DNA of 64,000 nucleotides from Bernardetia sp963719525 (GCA_963719525.1 CAVRCG010000001.1:1736001-1800000); one strand, 5' to 3'; counted from the stretch's first letter, positions 46,169 to 55,285 are shown. Numbers and translations are program-made. Notes: generated by a model not told the origin, from the sequence alone.

Positions 46169-46808
46169 TAAACCCCTCATGCAACCTCAAAACCTGTTCA
46201 ATCAAAGAAACAGAACCATCATTATAAACCACAAAATCAGCACGTTTTAGCTTTTCTTCTTCTGGAAGTTGTTTGGAAATAATAGCTTTTACTTGTTCTT
46301 CGGTTCGGTGGGAATCTCGTTTCAAAACCCTTTTTATACGCTCTTCCAAAGGTATATGAACTACAATAATGGCATCTAAAACTTTATAGGAATCTGACTC
46401 AAACATTAGTGCTGCTTCTTTCAACAGATACGGACTTTTTGTAGCATTTTCGTTGTACCAATTTTGATAATCCCTTCCTACGGCTGGATGAACGATAGAA
46501 TTGAGCAGTTCTACTTTTGAATTATCATTACTATTACTATTATCTGGTTGATTGGAGAAAACAGTTTTTACTAAATAATCTCTATTTATTTCGTTTTCGC
46601 TTACATAAACTTCTTCTCCAAAGGCTTTTTTGAGTTCTTGTTTTAATATTTTATCGGTTATCATAACGAGTTTTGCACGATTATCAGCATCATAAACAGC
46701 TATTCCTAACGTTTGAAATATTTTGCAAACCGTACTTTTTCCTGTTCCTATTCCTCCTGTAATGCCTAATTGAAGGATTTCGCTTTTTTTAGTGATTTGC
46801 TTTTTCAT
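46158..46808 (-). CDS. coaE: Dephospho-CoA kinase
   Basis: 216 residues. P-loop LGITGGIGTGKSTVCKI (~14-30), then AVYDADNRAKLVM, and SIVHPAVGRDYQNW, the usual CoaE acceptor-binding region. LLKEAALMFESDSYKVLDAIIVV and a lid with ERIKRVLKRDSHRTEEQ follow. It performs the last step of CoA synthesis, phosphorylating the 3'-OH of dephospho-CoA. Convergent with the large operon. CoaX, for an earlier CoA step, lies at 56880. Confidence 0.92.
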   Translation of the reverse strand: MKKQITKKSEILQLGITGGIGTGKSTVCKIFQTLGIAVYDADNRAKLVMITDKILKQELKKAFGEEVYVSENEINRDYLVKTVFSNQPDNSNSNDNSKVELLNSIVHPAVGRDYQNWYNENATKSPYLLKEAALMFESDSYKVLDAIIVVHIPLEERIKRVLKRDSHRTEEQVKAIISKQLPEEEKLKRADFVVYNDGSVSLIEQVLRLHEGFIKV

Positions 46809-46930
46809 AATGAGAAATACAAAATACCTTTAAATAATTATTGTTAAGGATTTGGAGGATTGATAGGATTTGAAAATACAGATGGATACAGGTAAACCTG
46901 CTGTTGTGCCACTAATGACATAAAAACCAC

Positions 46931-47591
46931 CTACTTCCCATATTCTTTCAACGTCTTCGAAACGGCTGTAAAAGAAAGTCCCCAATTCGATTCTGTGCTA
47001 ATCATAATTGTTTCTACCATCGGTTCTACAATAGATTTGCTACTTCTCCATTCCAAAATAAAATTTGCTCCTACGCCTCCTCTGTCATCATAAAGCGCAA
47101 CAACGTGGTTTTTTGTTTCTAAACTATTCACTTTTATAGGTAATTCGGCTGCTTTTATTTCCTTCAAAATATTTCCCTCTGTATCGTAATATTCCAAACG
47201 AGTAATATAAAACTCTCCATCAGGATTTACATTTCTGATGCTCAACGTTGAAGAAAGTCTTTCGGTTCTGTGATGTCCAATACTATAAATTTCAGAGTAA
47301 ACAGGAACATACAAAAGCTGTCCGAAACTCAACGAGTCCTTTAATTCTTTCGATGGAAAAGTAGCCGAACTAAGAGAGCTTTTATCAGATATGTTAGTTA
47401 GTTTTATCAAACTCTTAGAGTTGAGTTCTTTGATATAATTCAAATCCTCCTCTGTATAATTGTCTTCCGAACTAGATTGAGAAATGAATTCTTTTCGAAC
47501 CATGTTCACAAGAAGAAAGTAGAAATAGATTGAAGAAACCTATACTAAGAATAAATAAAATAGATAAAAAAGACGATTTTGGTCTGTGCAT
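46931..47591 (-). pseudogene. DUF3124 lipoprotein, one-base frameshift
   Basis: The start ATG 47591 gives MHRPKSSFLSILFILSIGFF and lipobox LLSSC. The frame stops after CEHGSKRIHFSI. Removing one base from the TTTT run at 47492-47495 restores CEHGSKEFISQSSSEDNYTE and a continuous 219-residue protein ending at 46931. The body carries DUF3124 hallmarks: LYVPVYSEIYSIGHHRTERL, STLSIRNVNPDG, YYDTEGNIL, GGVGANFILEW. Function of DUF3124 is unknown. Its region begins just after the antiporter gene on the same strand. Confidence 0.7.
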
Positions 47592-47658
47592 TTTTAATGT
47601 AGTTTTGTAATTGGAATTTAACTTATCGTTTACCACTAATAACTTATTACTATTTCTA

Positions 47659-49389
47659 TTATTCATCAATCAATTCTTCCTTAATCTTAGAAATCAAATG
47701 ATAAACCTCACTTTGTGGCAAATAATAATACTGCAAAGCTTGTGTAAAAAGTTCTAAATTAGTTTCCAACTCATCGGTTACAATCACATCTGCACCTGCT
47801 TTTTCAATGGCTGCAATGTCTTTTGCACGTTTGTTTCTTACCAGAACTCCTACTTCACTATTCAAATATTTAATTTTATGAGTAAGCACTTTTGTTATCT
47901 CTAAATCGGTCAGAGTAATAACTACAATACGAGCTTTTTCAAAACGAACTTGATGCTGAACTTCTTCATTCATAGCATCTCCAAACAAAATGTTTTTTCT
48001 ATACAAACTATCTTTTTTTACTTTCTTAGGGTCAGTTTCTATGATTATAAAAGGAATGTTTGATAAATGTGCAGCCTTTGCAATCGTTTTTCCATTATAT
48101 CCATAACCAATAATTACAATATGGTCTTCCAAGTTTTTGCCCTTAAATTCTTGTAAAAACTCTGGAAGTTTTACTCTTTTAGTCGCCCATCTATCGATCA
48201 CTTTTGGTTTAGGTAATTTATAAATCAAGAAATGCGCTATTCTTTTCGAGTTTAATATCAGAATAGGAGCAATCGCCATTGACAAAACAGAAGTAGAGAG
48301 AAAATATTGATAAAGTTCGATAGGCATAAGTCCAATGTCAGTTCCTGATTTGGCAAGAATAAAAGCAAATTCTCCAATCTGACAAATAGAAAGACCTACC
48401 ATAATAGCCGTTTTTGCAGTTACCTTCAACGCCTTTACTGCCCAGAAAGCCAGAAATGCCTGTACCACAACACTCATAAGAGTTAGTAAAAGAATTTCTC
48501 CTAAATTCTGCCACAAAAAATTAATATCCATCAACATTCCAATAGAAATAAAGAAGATACTCGTAAAAATCTCTTTAAATGGTAAAATATAACCTGTTGC
48601 ATCGTGCGAATAATCCGATTCTGACATTACCAGTCCAGCCAAAAATGCTCCTAATGCAAGTGAAAGTCCAGCTAAAGAAGTCAAGTAAGCTACCGAAAAA
48701 CAAATTACTACAATGGTAGAAATAAACAATTCCTTGCTTTTTGTCATCACAATCAAGTTCAGGAAAGGCTTTAAAACAAACTTTGAAATCAAGACTAAAA
48801 ATGCTAAAACTGCTGCCGTCTTTACAATCATCAGAAATACTTCTTGCAACACATTATCTGCCAGACCTGCCAGAATAGGCATCACGAGCATCATCGGAAC
48901 GACAGCAATATCTTGAAAAATTAGAATGGCGAGAATAATCTGACCATGTGGACTTCCCATTTCGCCCTTCGTTTGCAAGAGTTTTAAGACAATCGCCGTA
49001 CTACTAAGCGTGGAAAGAAAACCGTAGAAAATGGCAATCGGTAAATAATCAATCGTTCCGAAATAGGTAATAAAAGCAAAAACAACCGTTGTGAGTATAA
49101 GTTGAAGTGAGCCAGCTACAAAAACAGCTTTTCTAATTCGCACCAAGTTGGGAAGCGAAAACTCCATTCCGATAGTAAAGAGAAGCAAAATAACTCCAAT
49201 TTCTGCCAAAATATCAATGTGTTCTTGACTCGTAACGAGCTTTAAAACATAAGGACCTGCAATAACGCCCGTTAATAAAAAACCTACAATACTAGGCAAG
49301 CTCAGTTTATGTAAAATTAAAATAACAGGAATAGCAAGTGCCAAAATAACGACTACATCGCTAAGAATCGAAGGTATAGTAAGAAGCAT
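47659..49389 (-). CDS. CPA2 family cation:proton antiporter (KefB-like) with TrkA_N domain
   Basis: 576 residues. About 12 TM helices over ~1-385, with CPA2 hallmarks LPSIVGFLLTGVIAGP and EIGVILLLFTIGMEFSL, and ALGAFLAGLVMSESDYSH in the middle. A Rossmann TrkA_N domain follows from ~420 (IVIIGYGYNGKTIAKAAHL, then ILFGDAMNEEVQHQVRFEKA). There is no TrkA_C domain. It probably exchanges K+ or Na+ for H+, controlled by NAD(H) or another ligand. Downstream gene on the same strand: DUF3124. Confidence 0.85.
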   Translation of the reverse strand: MLLTIPSILSDVVVILALAIPVILILHKLSLPSIVGFLLTGVIAGPYVLKLVTSQEHIDILAEIGVILLLFTIGMEFSLPNLVRIRKAVFVAGSLQLILTTVVFAFITYFGTIDYLPIAIFYGFLSTLSSTAIVLKLLQTKGEMGSPHGQIILAILIFQDIAVVPMMLVMPILAGLADNVLQEVFLMIVKTAAVLAFLVLISKFVLKPFLNLIVMTKSKELFISTIVVICFSVAYLTSLAGLSLALGAFLAGLVMSESDYSHDATGYILPFKEIFTSIFFISIGMLMDINFLWQNLGEILLLTLMSVVVQAFLAFWAVKALKVTAKTAIMVGLSICQIGEFAFILAKSGTDIGLMPIELYQYFLSTSVLSMAIAPILILNSKRIAHFLIYKLPKPKVIDRWATKRVKLPEFLQEFKGKNLEDHIVIIGYGYNGKTIAKAAHLSNIPFIIIETDPKKVKKDSLYRKNILFGDAMNEEVQHQVRFEKARIVVITLTDLEITKVLTHKIKYLNSEVGVLVRNKRAKDIAAIEKAGADVIVTDELETNLELFTQALQYYYLPQSEVYHLISKIKEELIDE

Positions 49390-49628
49390 GTAAGAAAATT
49401 AGAAATAAAATAGGATATTGTTAAAAACAGAATGCAGAAAAAACAATTACCTTTAAAGATAAGAAATTATGACAAATCAAAAAACTATAAATATTCTTAA
49501 TCTAAACGTTATCAACTTCCTTATTTGTGTAATAAAGCAAAATAAACACAAAAAAATTCGATAAACGCAAAACGTCTAACGAATTTCAATACTCATAAAG
49601 AGAAATAAAAAATTATTCTTACTTCAAA

Positions 49629-49818
49629 CTAACGTTTCGGCTATGGTTAGTACGGAAATTAAAAGTAGTGAATTTCCGATTAAGCAATTAGCCAAAACTT
49701 TTTATTTTGTTTATCTTTTTCATTTTAAAGCCAAATCAAAAGATTTGGCGAATTTTGTTAAAAGCTCTAAACTTTCGGTTAAGCTCTAAAACCCATATTA
49801 ATTATAACCATTGTTAGG
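49629..49818 (-). other. attC-like recombination site downstream of the LRR gene
   Basis: Read on the minus strand: CCTAACAATGGTTA at one end and TAACCATAGCCGAAACGTTAG at the other, which are inverted and end in CTAAC/GTTAG. Internal hairpins include CGCCAAATC/GATTTGGC and CGGAAATT/AATTTCCG. Length ~190 bp. This is the general plan of an integron attC site. The rest of the 49390-49830 gap holds no gene. Confidence 0.5.
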
Positions 49819-49830
49819 TTTAATTTTTAC

Positions 49831-50361
49831 TTAGTTCAATTTTCCATTCAGTATTACACCTTTTCCTTTTAATGTTATTTCAAGTTTGGAATATTTTTCA
49901 GAAACTCTTAGTAATTCATTAATCTCATTATCTAATTCAAAGTCTAATATGACAGATTTCAGTTTTTTTTGGTTAAGAAGCTTAGTCAAACCAGACATAG
50001 TTATTGAGGTATTCTCAATATGAATTAATTCCAATTGTTCAATGTCAGATAGAAACTCAATACATTTATCAGTCAATTGTGGGTTATCTTTGAGTCTTAA
50101 TTCTCTTAATTGTTTTAATGATTTCAAATTTTGAATACCATTATCCGTTATCTCTGTTAAGTCTAAATCCAACCGTTCTATAGATTCTAAATGACCTATA
50201 ATTTTAAGATGTTTATCTAATAAATCAGAGCTTGATAGATTCAAATGTATTAAGTTTTTTAATAGAGATAGTTTTTCCAATTCAATTGTTTCAATTTCTC
50301 CAAAAAAAGAAAGACTCAAATAATCGGTATTCACATTTACTTCTTTATCAATTATTTGCAT
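49831..50361 (-). CDS. Leucine-rich repeat protein, likely a mobile cassette gene
   Basis: 176 residues with about five LRR units (LSLLKNLIHLNLSSSDLLDK, IGHLESIERLDLDLTEITD, LKSLKQLRELRLKDNPQLTD, LSDIEQLELIHIENTSI). No signal peptide or TM. It is a binding scaffold; the partner is unknown. The gene is flanked by direct CTAACGTT repeats (49629 and 50381) and followed by an attC-like site, so it looks like a single cassette with its own short leader (the start is 20 bp after the boundary). Confidence 0.65.
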   Translation of the reverse strand: MQIIDKEVNVNTDYLSLSFFGEIETIELEKLSLLKNLIHLNLSSSDLLDKHLKIIGHLESIERLDLDLTEITDNGIQNLKSLKQLRELRLKDNPQLTDKCIEFLSDIEQLELIHIENTSITMSGLTKLLNQKKLKSVILDFELDNEINELLRVSEKYSKLEITLKGKGVILNGKLN

Positions 50362-50380
50362 TGTGTTTTTTTAATTAAAC

Positions 50381-51517
50381 CTAACGTTCTTCTAAACGAA
50401 TGCTTCCATGTTCGTTCGTGATTCGAACTTTTCCACTTCCACCTCCGTTTGTTTTTCCTTCCAGTTTTTTGCTAGTGTTGGTATCTTCTTGTATCTGAAT
50501 TGTGGTGTTAGGCATCGAATTTTTGATACTTCCGTGTTCGGTATAAGCTTCAAATTGAAACTTTGCATCTGAATCAAAACGCAATTCTATCGAACCGTGT
50601 CTGTTTTCTACTTCTATTTTGTCAAATCCTTTGACAATTTGTTCAATTTGGCAATTTCCATGTGCAAGCTGTAAAACGGCTGATTTCAATACTTTTCTGA
50701 TTTCTATCCTACCAAATTTATTCTCACCAGTAATCTTAGAAACCGTTCCTACTCTCATATTTCCGTGCTTTGCTTCTACTTGCAAAGCGTTTGCTTCATC
50801 AATTCTGACATCGGAATGCTTGCTTTCAATCTTCAAATCGGTACTGCTTTTATCAATAGTTATACTTCCATGAGAAACATCTATATCGGCAGAATTTATC
50901 TCGTTGATAGACAAATTTCCAAATTCTACATTGATAGAATGACGCATTCCTGTCAGATTATGCCCATTAAAATTACCATGTTTTACTTCAAGATTTAGTT
51001 TTCCATTTAGGTCAGAAATTGTAACCGAACCAAATTTATTAGTTACATCTAAATTCAAGTTTTTAGGAATTTTGACTTCATAATTTATTTCAAAACCCTC
51101 TTTGTCAGAAGAACTATATCCTCCTCTTGATTCTTCAATTTCAGTTTCGAAACGAATTTCATTACTAGATTTGTCTTGGTCGATATCAATTCTATCCAAA
51201 ATCTTCTGTGCTTCTTTGTCGCTTCTTGCCCACGCTAAAATGGTAATTTTAATAGAAACCTCGTTTTTATCGTGATTACTAAAATTTATATTTCCATACT
51301 TATTAGAAATAGAAAGCAAATCGTTTGAACTTACTTTGAAGGTTGCTTTGATGACTTTCTGCTTTTCTTCTTTGGGCTGATAAATTTTATTCGTTTTATC
51401 AAGTTTATAAGGAGAAGTATTTTTTTCTGCTTTTGTGCTTGTAAAAGGAATCAAAACTCCCAAACAAAACAAGAGAAGAGTCAGAATGGCGAATTGATTT
51501 TTATATAGATTTTTCAT
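50381..51517 (-). CDS. DUF4097/adhesin-like beta-helix protein of the ECF sigma operon
   Basis: 378 residues. Signal/TM (LLLFCLGVLIPFTSTKAE). The body consists of repeated ~20-residue beta units with NKFGSV, KHGNFNG, VSHGSITIDK, SKHSDVRI and NRHGSIELR patterns, forming a right-handed helix typical of DUF4097-type proteins. Such proteins often follow ECF sigma/anti-sigma genes in Bacteroidota. The stop codon (TAG) is part of the GTTAG boundary of the cassette beside it. Starts 8 bp after the preceding gene ends. Confidence 0.7.
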   Translation of the reverse strand: MKNLYKNQFAILTLLLFCLGVLIPFTSTKAEKNTSPYKLDKTNKIYQPKEEKQKVIKATFKVSSNDLLSISNKYGNINFSNHDKNEVSIKITILAWARSDKEAQKILDRIDIDQDKSSNEIRFETEIEESRGGYSSSDKEGFEINYEVKIPKNLNLDVTNKFGSVTISDLNGKLNLEVKHGNFNGHNLTGMRHSINVEFGNLSINEINSADIDVSHGSITIDKSSTDLKIESKHSDVRIDEANALQVEAKHGNMRVGTVSKITGENKFGRIEIRKVLKSAVLQLAHGNCQIEQIVKGFDKIEVENRHGSIELRFDSDAKFQFEAYTEHGSIKNSMPNTTIQIQEDTNTSKKLEGKTNGGGSGKVRITNEHGSIRLEER

Positions 51518-51525
51518 TTTTTTTA

Positions 51526-52506
51526 TTAAATATTAGTTTCTGAATCAGATGATTTTGATGAGTTTGCTTTTTCTAAAATCTGAATGCTTTCATCTAAAAT
51601 TTGCTTTCTTAGTTTTAGATTATTTAGCATTTCGTCGATAAGTATTTTAGGATTTCCTTCTTCCAAAAGGTCGGTCTTCATTACTTTATAGGCTTCATCA
51701 AGCTCATCTAAAGTTTGAATAGTTTCTGGTGTTACCCAATTTTGAGTATCTTTTTTCTTTAATTCTCTTTTATCTTTTGCAATAATGGAAGTATAATAAT
51801 TTTCGGCTTCTAGTAGTTCGGCTGGTAAAGAAGCGTTTTGAGAATAACTGGAATTATAATTACTTCCATCTTCATCAAAATTCTCTTCAAACCTTTCTTC
51901 ACTTTCTTCATACATAGAAATCAATTCTTCATTTTCTTCTGTAAGCATACTAATTGTATCGGCTTGATACATAAAAGTAGTAATTAAAAGAGCAGTCAGA
52001 GAAGCTGCAACTGTCCAAAACTTGCGAATCGAAACCGTCTTTGTTGCTGGCGTATTTCCTTGATTTCTTGTTTCTAAAGAATCATTTTTTGAACCATAAT
52101 CAGAAGAATAAGAAGCAACTGGCGAAGGTTTTACCCAATTGTTTAACTCTTGTTCTGCTTCCTTTTGACCAATTTTGACTGATTTTGTAATAGAATCAAT
52201 TGGCGAGGGTTTGACCCAGTTTTTAGTTTTTTCCTCTTCTTTTCTCGTTTCTTCTTCTTCAATTTGAACTAATTTTCTTGCTTTTTCCTCTACTACATTC
52301 TTAGCTTCCTTACGATGCGATTTTTCTACTTGCAATTTTTGTTGAATAGCCAAAAAGTTTCTTTCCACAGAAAAGGTAGCATCAAAATCTTCATCGATTG
52401 ATTTTTGTTCTTCTTTTTGAAGTTTGCTACGATGAGTAAGTAAGAATTTTTCCAGCTGATTGAGCTGTCTTTCTTCGGTTTTTTTATTTTTATCTTTATT
52501 TTCCAT
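51526..52506 (-). CDS. Single-TM anti-sigma-like protein
   Basis: 326 residues. The N-terminal ~165 residues are charged and likely cytosolic; one TM helix lies at ~170-190 (FWTVAASLTALLITTFMY); the C-terminal ~135 residues are outside and helical. The motif NWVKPSPIDS appears twice in the cytosolic part and a variant (NWVTPETIQ) once in the C-terminal part. No classical zinc-binding anti-sigma domain is seen. Its place between an ECF sigma gene and a DUF4097 gene on the same strand makes an anti-sigma factor the most likely role. Confidence 0.6.
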   Translation of the reverse strand: MENKDKNKKTEERQLNQLEKFLLTHRSKLQKEEQKSIDEDFDATFSVERNFLAIQQKLQVEKSHRKEAKNVVEEKARKLVQIEEEETRKEEEKTKNWVKPSPIDSITKSVKIGQKEAEQELNNWVKPSPVASYSSDYGSKNDSLETRNQGNTPATKTVSIRKFWTVAASLTALLITTFMYQADTISMLTEENEELISMYEESEERFEENFDEDGSNYNSSYSQNASLPAELLEAENYYTSIIAKDKRELKKKDTQNWVTPETIQTLDELDEAYKVMKTDLLEEGNPKILIDEMLNNLKLRKQILDESIQILEKANSSKSSDSETNI

Positions 52507-52600
52507 TTTTACATGTTGTTTTAGTATTTTTACGAAAACCTAATTTGATAAATCAAATTGCTACATTATATACCAGTAGCCTAATTTATCAAGTCACCTA

Positions 52601-52627
52601 GCCGTTGTCGGTGTCTCCACCGACGAC
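52601..52627 (-). repeat. GTC-stem-GTG hairpin, stem GTCGGTG/CACCGAC
   Basis: On the minus strand: GTC, stem GTCGGTG, loop GAGA, stem CACCGAC, then AACGG. Another member of the covarying family, between the sigma and anti-sigma-like genes. Confidence 0.6.
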
Positions 52628-52640
52628 TTTTTCCAAATTT

Positions 52641-53255
52641 CTATAACATTTTTCGCAATCTCTTTTTTGCTCTACTGTATTGCGATTTTGATGTAGAACT
52701 AGAAATTCCTAATATATTTCCAATTTCTTCGTGGTCGTAACCTTCAAAAAGATACAAACTCAAAACGATTCTGTAACCGTCAGATAATTTATTGATTGCT
52801 TCTTTTACTCTACTGACTTCCGAATTGTGCTTTGTTTCTTTTTCAGAAATTCCTGTTTGAAGATTCATTTCTGCAAAATCATCTTCACTTGTATCTTCAA
52901 AAACTGGTTCGATGCCCATTTCATCTAGTTCATTTAGAGAAACCAAATCAATCTTGTTTTTTTGCAAAAAATTAATCGAAGTATTGACTACAATTCGTTT
53001 GAGCCATGCTCCAAAAGAAGCATCGCCACGATATTCTTCAATTCTCATAAATGCTCTCACAAAAGCATCTTGTAGCACTTCTTCGGCTTCGTGTCCTTTT
53101 CCCACTATTCTCACACAGACATGGTACATTGCTCTTACGTATTTTTCGTAAAGCTCATATTGCGCCTTCTGACTTCCCAAACGAACTTTTTCAATTAGAT
53201 TGATAAGTTCTGTATCGGTTTCTTTATAATTAGTAGTAGAATTGGGAGTTGCCAT
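52641..53255 (-). CDS. ECF RNA polymerase sigma factor
   Basis: 204 residues. Region 2 at ~25-95 (AQYELYEKYVRAMYHVCVRI, GHEAEEVLQDAFVRAFMRIE, FGAWLKRIVVNTSINFLQ) and region 4 near the end (INKLSDGYRIVLSLYLFEGY, DHEEIGNILGISSSTSKSQY, SRAKKRLRKML). It directs transcription of a regulon that probably includes its own operon. A charged linker lies between the regions. First gene of a three-gene operon with the anti-sigma-like and DUF4097 genes. Confidence 0.9.
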   Translation of the reverse strand: MATPNSTTNYKETDTELINLIEKVRLGSQKAQYELYEKYVRAMYHVCVRIVGKGHEAEEVLQDAFVRAFMRIEEYRGDASFGAWLKRIVVNTSINFLQKNKIDLVSLNELDEMGIEPVFEDTSEDDFAEMNLQTGISEKETKHNSEVSRVKEAINKLSDGYRIVLSLYLFEGYDHEEIGNILGISSSTSKSQYSRAKKRLRKML

Positions 53256-53476
53256 TTAAGTAATTGCAATTATTTTTTTGTGTTTCCGTTTTTTTTCACA
53301 AAAACACTTCTTTTCGTTAGTTGTGATTGTTTCTCTCGTATTTGTTAGTGTACTATGAAAGACAAGACAAAAAAACAAAGGTTGCAACAATCTTCAAAAA
53401 TTATAGAAATAAATCAAAAAATAATTACGTTGATAATGGTCTGTAATCAGACCTTAGCAATCGTATAAAAAACTGT

Positions 53477-53484
53477 TATCTTTG
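53477..53484 (+). promoter_or_regulatory. -7 box candidate upstream of sixA
   Basis: TATCTTTG matches TAnnTTTG 55 bp before the sixA start; no clear -33 TTG at the right distance, so it is a weak candidate. The rest of the 53256-53539 gap, which must also contain the divergent sigma promoter, shows nothing definite. Confidence 0.35.
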
Positions 53485-53539
53485 TAGAAATTTTAGCGAA
53501 TTTAGTTTTGTAAAATGAAAGATAACATAGACAACATCA

Positions 53540-54044
53540 ATGAAAACACTTTTACTTATTCGGCACGCCAAATCTTCGTGGAAAAACGAAACACTACCAG
53601 ACCGAGAACGACCATTAAATACTAGAGGAAAAAATGATGCACCTTTAATGGGGAAAATATTATTTGAGAAAAATATAATTCCAGATTTAGTGTTGTCTAG
53701 TTCTGCAAAGCGAGCAAAAAAGACAGCGCAAAAGATTTTTTTTGAATATCTATGGGTTTAGGGAAAGTCAAGTTCACTTAACAGACGACCTTTATTTTAC
53801 AGGTGTTCCTTTTCATATCAGAATTATAAATACACTTTTAGACACAAAAAACACAGTTGCTTTAATTGGACACAATCCTGATTTTAATGGTTTGGTTGAT
53901 TTTTTGGCAAATGAACCTGTTAAAGAAATGCCTACAAGTGGAGTTTACTGTCTGGATTTTGACGTAGATTCGTGGTCTGAAGTAACAAGGCATTCTGGAA
54001 AGGTTCGTTTTTTTGAATATCCTAAGAAGTATAAAGTGAGCTAG
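53540..54044 (+). pseudogene. SixA-like histidine phosphatase, one-base frameshift
   Basis: The N-terminus LLLIRHAKSSWKNETLPDRERPL carries the phosphoglycerate-mutase-type RHG/RHA catalytic motif and is typical of SixA. The frame ends after KKTAQKIFFEYLWV. Dropping one T from the 8-T run at 53736-53743 gives QKIFLNIYGFRESQVHLTDD and a full 167-residue protein, ending with the second catalytic His in VALIGHNPDFNGL. SixA removes phosphoryl groups from phosphohistidine proteins. The homopolymer suggests either an error or a slippage-prone switch. Confidence 0.75.
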
Positions 54045-54083
54045 TTGTAGCTTGACATTATTAGCAAAATTAAAAGCAAAAAA

Positions 54084-55175
54084 ATGAAACTCCAAGACTT
54101 TGATTTAGTAAAAAAACATGCTCCTTTGTTTGAGGATATGAAAAATACAATGCAAGACCCAATAAAACACGCAGAAGGTGATGTTTTTACGCATACGCAA
54201 CTTGTTTTGGATTCCATTTTAAAGACAGAAGAATGGACTACTTTTTCAAAACCAGAACAAGACATTTTGCTTTTGACGGTTCTTTTTCATGATGTTTGCA
54301 AACCTCATACAATCACCCACGAAGCCGACGGAAGCATTAGCCATCCTAGTCATGGACGAAAAGGCGCACAACTGACCCGACAGATTTTGGATAAAGAAAA
54401 TTATGATTTTGATACAATTTATAAAGTTTGTCAAACTATATTTTATCACGGTTATCCATTTTGGGCGTATGCAAAAGACAATCCTCAAAAGAGTATGATT
54501 CTGACTAGTATTTTGTTGAATAATAAATGGTTGTATGCCTTTGGAAAAGCAGATTTAGGAGGAAGAATTTGTTTAGATTGGGAAGAATGGTCATATCGTT
54601 TGGAAGTTTTCAAAGAACTGGCAATAGAAAACAATTGTTTTGATAAACCCTATAATTTTCATTCTGATTACGATAGATTTGAGTACTTTAGAAAGGAAGA
54701 TAATTTTCCCAATACACAACTTTATGCAGAACATAGTTTTGAAATAACTATGTTATGTGGACTTCCTGCAAGTGGAAAAGATAGTTTTATTTTAGAAATG
54801 AATGAAGATTTGCCTATCGTTTCGATGGATGAATTGCGAAGAGAATTGAAGATAAAACCAACTGACAACCAAGGCAAAATTATTCAAGCAGCAAAAGAAA
54901 GAAGTAGAGAATTTTGTAGAAAAAAACAGTCTTTTGTTTGGAATGCGACCAATCTTACCAAACAAGTGAGAAGTAGTTTGATTACAATTTGGTTGCCTTA
55001 CAAACCCAAAATTAAAATTGTGTTTCTTCACAAGAATATTAATCAAATTGTAAAAGATAATCGTGCAAGAGACGAAAAAAATATCGTTCCTACCAAAAAA
55101 ATTTGGGAAATGCACCAGCGTTTGGAATTTCCTGATATACAAGAAGCACACGAAGTTGTTTTTTTGGAAAAATAG
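54084..55175 (+). CDS. HD-Pnk: HD phosphoesterase/polynucleotide kinase fusion
   Basis: 363 residues. N-terminal HD domain: HAEGDVFTHTQLVLDSI, LLLTVLFHDVCKP (HD pair), HPSHGRKGAQLTRQIL and ILTSILLNNKWLYAFGKADL-like helices. C-terminal kinase: P-loop LCGLPASGKDSFI (~227-239), ISMDELRRELK-like motif (VSMDELRRELKIKP), and NATNLTKQVRSSLI, the classic NATN of polynucleotide kinases. The HD-Pnk enzyme of Runella, as I recall it, heals RNA/DNA ends by removing 2',3'-cyclic phosphate and phosphorylating 5'-OH. An RNA ligase partner is not visible in the window. It lies 40 bp after sixA on the same strand. Confidence 0.85.
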   Translation: MKLQDFDLVKKHAPLFEDMKNTMQDPIKHAEGDVFTHTQLVLDSILKTEEWTTFSKPEQDILLLTVLFHDVCKPHTITHEADGSISHPSHGRKGAQLTRQILDKENYDFDTIYKVCQTIFYHGYPFWAYAKDNPQKSMILTSILLNNKWLYAFGKADLGGRICLDWEEWSYRLEVFKELAIENNCFDKPYNFHSDYDRFEYFRKEDNFPNTQLYAEHSFEITMLCGLPASGKDSFILEMNEDLPIVSMDELRRELKIKPTDNQGKIIQAAKERSREFCRKKQSFVWNATNLTKQVRSSLITIWLPYKPKIKIVFLHKNINQIVKDNRARDEKNIVPTKKIWEMHQRLEFPDIQEAHEVVFLEK

Positions 55176-55236
55176 ATTATGAAATAATAAAATCGTAAAT
55201 TTGTATTAAAGGTTATCACGGTTGATTTATTAATGT

Positions 55237-55285
55237 TATTTTTCCATAACACTAGGTTTGCAAACCTAGTGCTATGGAAAAATAA
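55237..55285. repeat. Large palindrome between HD-Pnk and a lipoprotein gene
   Basis: TTTTTCCATAACACTAGG and TTTGCAAA then CCTAGTGCTATGGAAAAA form a near-perfect stem of about 20 bp centred at 55260. A second inverted pair, TTATCACGGTT (55213-55223) and AACCGTGATAA (55330-55340), brackets it. It shares the CCAT...GGTTTGCAAACC...ATGG plan with 1334-1372. The stem and following A/T tract could also terminate HD-Pnk transcription. Confidence 0.6.
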
